Origin: Amycolatopsis mongoliensis
GTDB taxonomy: Bacteria; Actinomycetota; Actinomycetes; Mycobacteriales; Pseudonocardiaceae
Direction: 5' to 3'
Length of the DNA: 64,000 nt
Assembly: GCF_030285665.1 (NCBI RefSeq)
Contig: NZ_CP127295.1
Span: 7,688,001-7,752,000, forward strand
In this document: piece after piece, positions 61,929-64,000 of the stretch
How the letters are laid out: each line of letters begins with the position of its first letter
How positions within the stretch are numbered: position 1 is the first letter of the stretch
Notes under the pieces: model-generated
Told to the model about the DNA's origin: nothing
Seen by the model: the letters and a program-made list of their open reading frames with translations, nothing else
The model's database searches: none
Position numbers and translations under genes: made by a program

Positions 61929-63665
61929 ATGGCGCTGACAACGACCGGCACGACCGCGGGGGAGAGTGCCCGAGCGACGAACGGCGCCGAGCCCGCGCCC
62001 GCCGAAATCTCGGGTGGCCACCTCGTGGCGAAGGCGCTGAAGGCCGAAGGGGTCGACACGATCTTCACCCTCTGCGGCGGCCACATCATCGACATCTACG
62101 ACGGCTGCGTCGACGAAGGCATCCAGGTCATCGACGTCCGGCACGAGCAGGTCGCGGCGCACGCGGCCGACGGCTACGCGCGGATCACCGGCAAGCCCGG
62201 CTGCGCGGTCGTCACCGCCGGCCCCGGCACGACCGACGCCGTCACCGGCGTCGCGAACGCCCTGCGCGCGGAGAGCCCGATGCTGCTCATCGGCGGCCAG
62301 GGCGCGCTCACCCAGCACAAGATGGGGTCCCTGCAGGACCTCCCGCACGTGGACATGATGGCGCCGATCACCAAGTTCGCCGCCACCGTGCCGCACACCG
62401 CGCGCGTGGCCGACCTCGTCTCGATGGCGTTCCGCGAGGCCTACGCCGGCGCGCCCGGCCCGTCGTTCCTGGAGATCCCGCGCGACGTCCTCGACGCGCG
62501 CGTGCCGCTGGAGAACGCGAGGATCCCCGAGGCCGGGCGCTACCGCGCGTCGACGAAGAACGGGGGCGACCCCGCCGACATCGAGAAGCTCGCCGACCTG
62601 CTGGTGCACGCGAAGAAACCGGCCATCCTGCTCGGCAGCCAGGTCTGGACGACCCGCGCCACCGAACCCGCCGTCGACCTGGTGCGCACGCTGAACATCC
62701 CGGCGTACATGAACGGCGCCGGCCGCGGCACGCTGCCGCCGGGCGACCCGCACCACTTCCAGCTCTCGCGCCGGTACGCCTTCGACAACGCCGACGTCAT
62801 CGTCATCGTCGGCACCCCGTTCGACTTCCGGATGGGCTACGGCAAGCGGCTGTCGAAGGACGCCACCGTCGTGCAGATCGACCTCGACTACCGCACGGTC
62901 GGCAAGAACCGCGACGTCGACCTCGGCATCGTCGGCGACGCCGGGCAGGTCCTGGCCGCGGTCGCGCAGGCTGCCTCGGGCCGCGGCGACAACGGCGCCG
63001 TCGCCCGCAAGGTCTGGCTGGAAGAGCTCCACGCCGTGGAGGAGAAGGCGAAGCAGAAGCGGCTGCCGCTGCAGCACTCCGACGCGAGCCCGATCCACCC
63101 GTACCGGCTGGTCCACGAGATCAACGAGTTCCTCACCGAGGACTCGATCTACATCGGCGACGGCGGCGACATCGTCACCTTCTCCGGCCAGGTGGTGCAG
63201 CCCAAGTCGCCCGGCCACTGGATGGACCCGGGTCCACTCGGGACACTCGGGGTCGGCATCCCGTTCGTCATGGCCGCCAAGCACGCCCGCCCGGACAAGG
63301 AAGTCGTCGCGCTCTTCGGCGACGGCGCCTTCAGCCTCACCGGCTGGGACTTCGAGACGCTGGTGCGCTTCGACCTCCCGTTCGTCGGCATCGTCGGCAA
63401 CAACTCGTCGATGAACCAGATCCGCTACGGCCAGGCCGCGAAGTACGGCCTGCCGCGCGAGCGCGTCGGCAACACCCTCGGCGACGTCCGCTACGACGAG
63501 TTCGCGCGGATGCTCGGCGGCTACGGCGAGGAGGTCCGCGACCCGGCCGACATCGGGCCGGCGCTGCTGCGGGCCCGGGAGTCCGGCAAGCCGTCGCTGA
63601 TCAACGTCTGGGTCGATCCCGACGTGTACGCCCCCGGAACCATGAACCAGACCATGTACAAGTGA
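61929..63665 (+). CDS. TPP-dependent enzyme, probable oxalyl-CoA decarboxylase
   Basis: Predicted 578-aa thiamine-diphosphate enzyme. The catalytic Glu lies in [34 protein letters not shown] follows, and the PP-domain motif is [37 protein letters not shown]. The first about 28 residues are a disordered Thr/Ala/Glu-rich extension. The sequence is closer to acetolactate-synthase-like proteins than to the classical Oxalobacter enzyme, but the next gene (14 bp on) is a formyl-CoA:oxalate CoA-transferase and the antiporter and fdhD are nearby, so decarboxylation of oxalyl-CoA to formyl-CoA is the best guess. A 2-hydroxyacyl-CoA lyase is an alternative. Confidence 0.75.
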   Translation: MALTTTGTTAGESARATNGAEPAPAEISGGHLVAKALKAEGVDTIFTLCGGHIIDIYDGCVDEGIQVIDVRHEQVAAHAADGYARITGKPGCAVVTAGPGTTDAVTGVANALRAESPMLLIGGQGALTQHKMGSLQDLPHVDMMAPITKFAATVPHTARVADLVSMAFREAYAGAPGPSFLEIPRDVLDARVPLENARIPEAGRYRASTKNGGDPADIEKLADLLVHAKKPAILLGSQVWTTRATEPAVDLVRTLNIPAYMNGAGRGTLPPGDPHHFQLSRRYAFDNADVIVIVGTPFDFRMGYGKRLSKDATVVQIDLDYRTVGKNRDVDLGIVGDAGQVLAAVAQAASGRGDNGAVARKVWLEELHAVEEKAKQKRLPLQHSDASPIHPYRLVHEINEFLTEDSIYIGDGGDIVTFSGQVVQPKSPGHWMDPGPLGTLGVGIPFVMAAKHARPDKEVVALFGDGAFSLTGWDFETLVRFDLPFVGIVGNNSSMNQIRYGQAAKYGLPRERVGNTLGDVRYDEFARMLGGYGEEVRDPADIGPALLRARESGKPSLINVWVDPDVYAPGTMNQTMYK

Positions 63666-63679
63666 GCGGAGGCCAAGGC

Positions 63680-64000
63680 ATGGGTAAGGCACTGGAGGGC
63701 GTCCGCGTCCTCGACATGACGCACGTGCAGTCCGGACCGTCCTCGACGCAGCTGCTCGCCTGGCTCGGCGCGGACGTGATCAAGCTCGAGACGCCCGGCC
63801 GGGGCGACATCACGCGCGGCCAGCTGCGCGACCTGCCCGGCGTCGACAGCCTCTACTTCACGATGCTGAACTCCAACAAGCGCAGCATCACGCTCAACAT
63901 GAAAAGCGACGAGGGCAAGGAAATCTTCGAGAAGCTCGTGTCCGGTGTGGACATCCTGGTCGAGAACTTCGGCCCGGGCGTCGTCGATCGGTTCGGCTAC
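63680..64000 (+). CDS. frc: Formyl-CoA:oxalate CoA-transferase (partial, runs off window)
   Basis: The first 107 codons of a class III CoA-transferase. The start matches Frc closely: [91 protein letters not shown]. The HVQSGP and NSNKRS stretches are typical of formyl-CoA transferases and differ from CaiB or BaiF. The catalytic Asp lies beyond the window. It should pass CoA from formyl-CoA (or succinyl-CoA) to oxalate. ATG at 63680, 14 bp after the TPP enzyme, with GGAGG upstream. Confidence 0.9.
   Translation, partial: MGKALEGVRVLDMTHVQSGPSSTQLLAWLGADVIKLETPGRGDITRGQLRDLPGVDSLYFTMLNSNKRSITLNMKSDEGKEIFEKLVSGVDILVENFGPGVVDRFGY

Overview
The window looks like chromosomal DNA of a high-GC actinomycete. 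Codons are strongly G/C-ending, GTG (and one TTG) starts are common, and there are Lsr2, an EspR-like XRE protein, a mycothiol-type DsbA protein, a mycofactocin chaperone (MftB) and secreted actinobacterial hydrolases. A Pseudonocardiaceae member such as Amycolatopsis fits best, but that is inference. I see no rRNA, tRNA, CRISPR array, prophage or insertion sequence.

Layout. (1) 1-7 kb: the end of a receiver domain coupled to an ANTAR/GAF/PAS/PP2C phosphatase, a Ca2+/H+ antiporter, and a LysR regulator divergent from a pyruvate oxidase. (2) 6.9-11 kb: an orphan mftB, an NDMA-dependent alcohol dehydrogenase, an AcoR-type regulator and a DUF1989 protein. (3) 11-20.4 kb: mixed housekeeping and secreted genes (tail-anchored repeat protein, HNH lipoprotein, kinase, acetyltransferase, M1 peptidase, acyl-CoA ligase). 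(4) 20.5-35.3 kb: a GH2 enzyme and a LacI regulator divergent from a complete L-rhamnose operon: ABC importer, mutarotase, isomerase, bifunctional aldolase/dehydrogenase, a second isomerase-like protein and rhamnulokinase. (5) 35.5-39.1 kb: an NPP1 necrosis-type secreted protein, a mycothiol-type oxidoreductase and a DesKR-like two-component operon. (6) 39.2-47.7 kb: a LacI regulator and secreted carbohydrate-active genes. Three near-identical GAGAGCGCTCTC palindromes tie the LacI gene, a DUF1996/DUF305 pair and a discoidin-domain glycosidase into one probable regulon. (7) 47.7-55.5 kb: a VOC protein with an AraC regulator, an EspR-like/ImmA-IrrE/seven-TM trio, a 2'-5' RNA ligase-like protein, an SOS-controlled DNA polymerase IV, a methyltransferase and Lsr2. 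(8) 56.3-64 kb: an oxalate/formate-type cluster (antiporter, FdhD, LysR, small beta-carbonic anhydrase, SucD and SucC paralogues, a TPP enzyme in the oxalyl-CoA decarboxylase position, and formyl-CoA transferase running off the end). A 24-bp element is shared by the two ends of this cluster.

How it fits together. The rhamnose operon imports L-rhamnose and carries it to dihydroxyacetone phosphate and lactate. In the oxalate-type cluster, OxlT-like exchange, CoA transfer, decarboxylation, formate handling (FdhD), CO2 hydration (carbonic anhydrase) and acyl-CoA supply (SucCD) form a plausible pathway. The intergenic DNA is unusually rich in near-perfect inverted repeats, including a 17-bp palindrome family found at two sites 32 kb apart, and short tandem repeats. 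The least explained gene set is the EspR-like/ImmA-IrrE/seven-TM trio at 49.3-51.5 kb.
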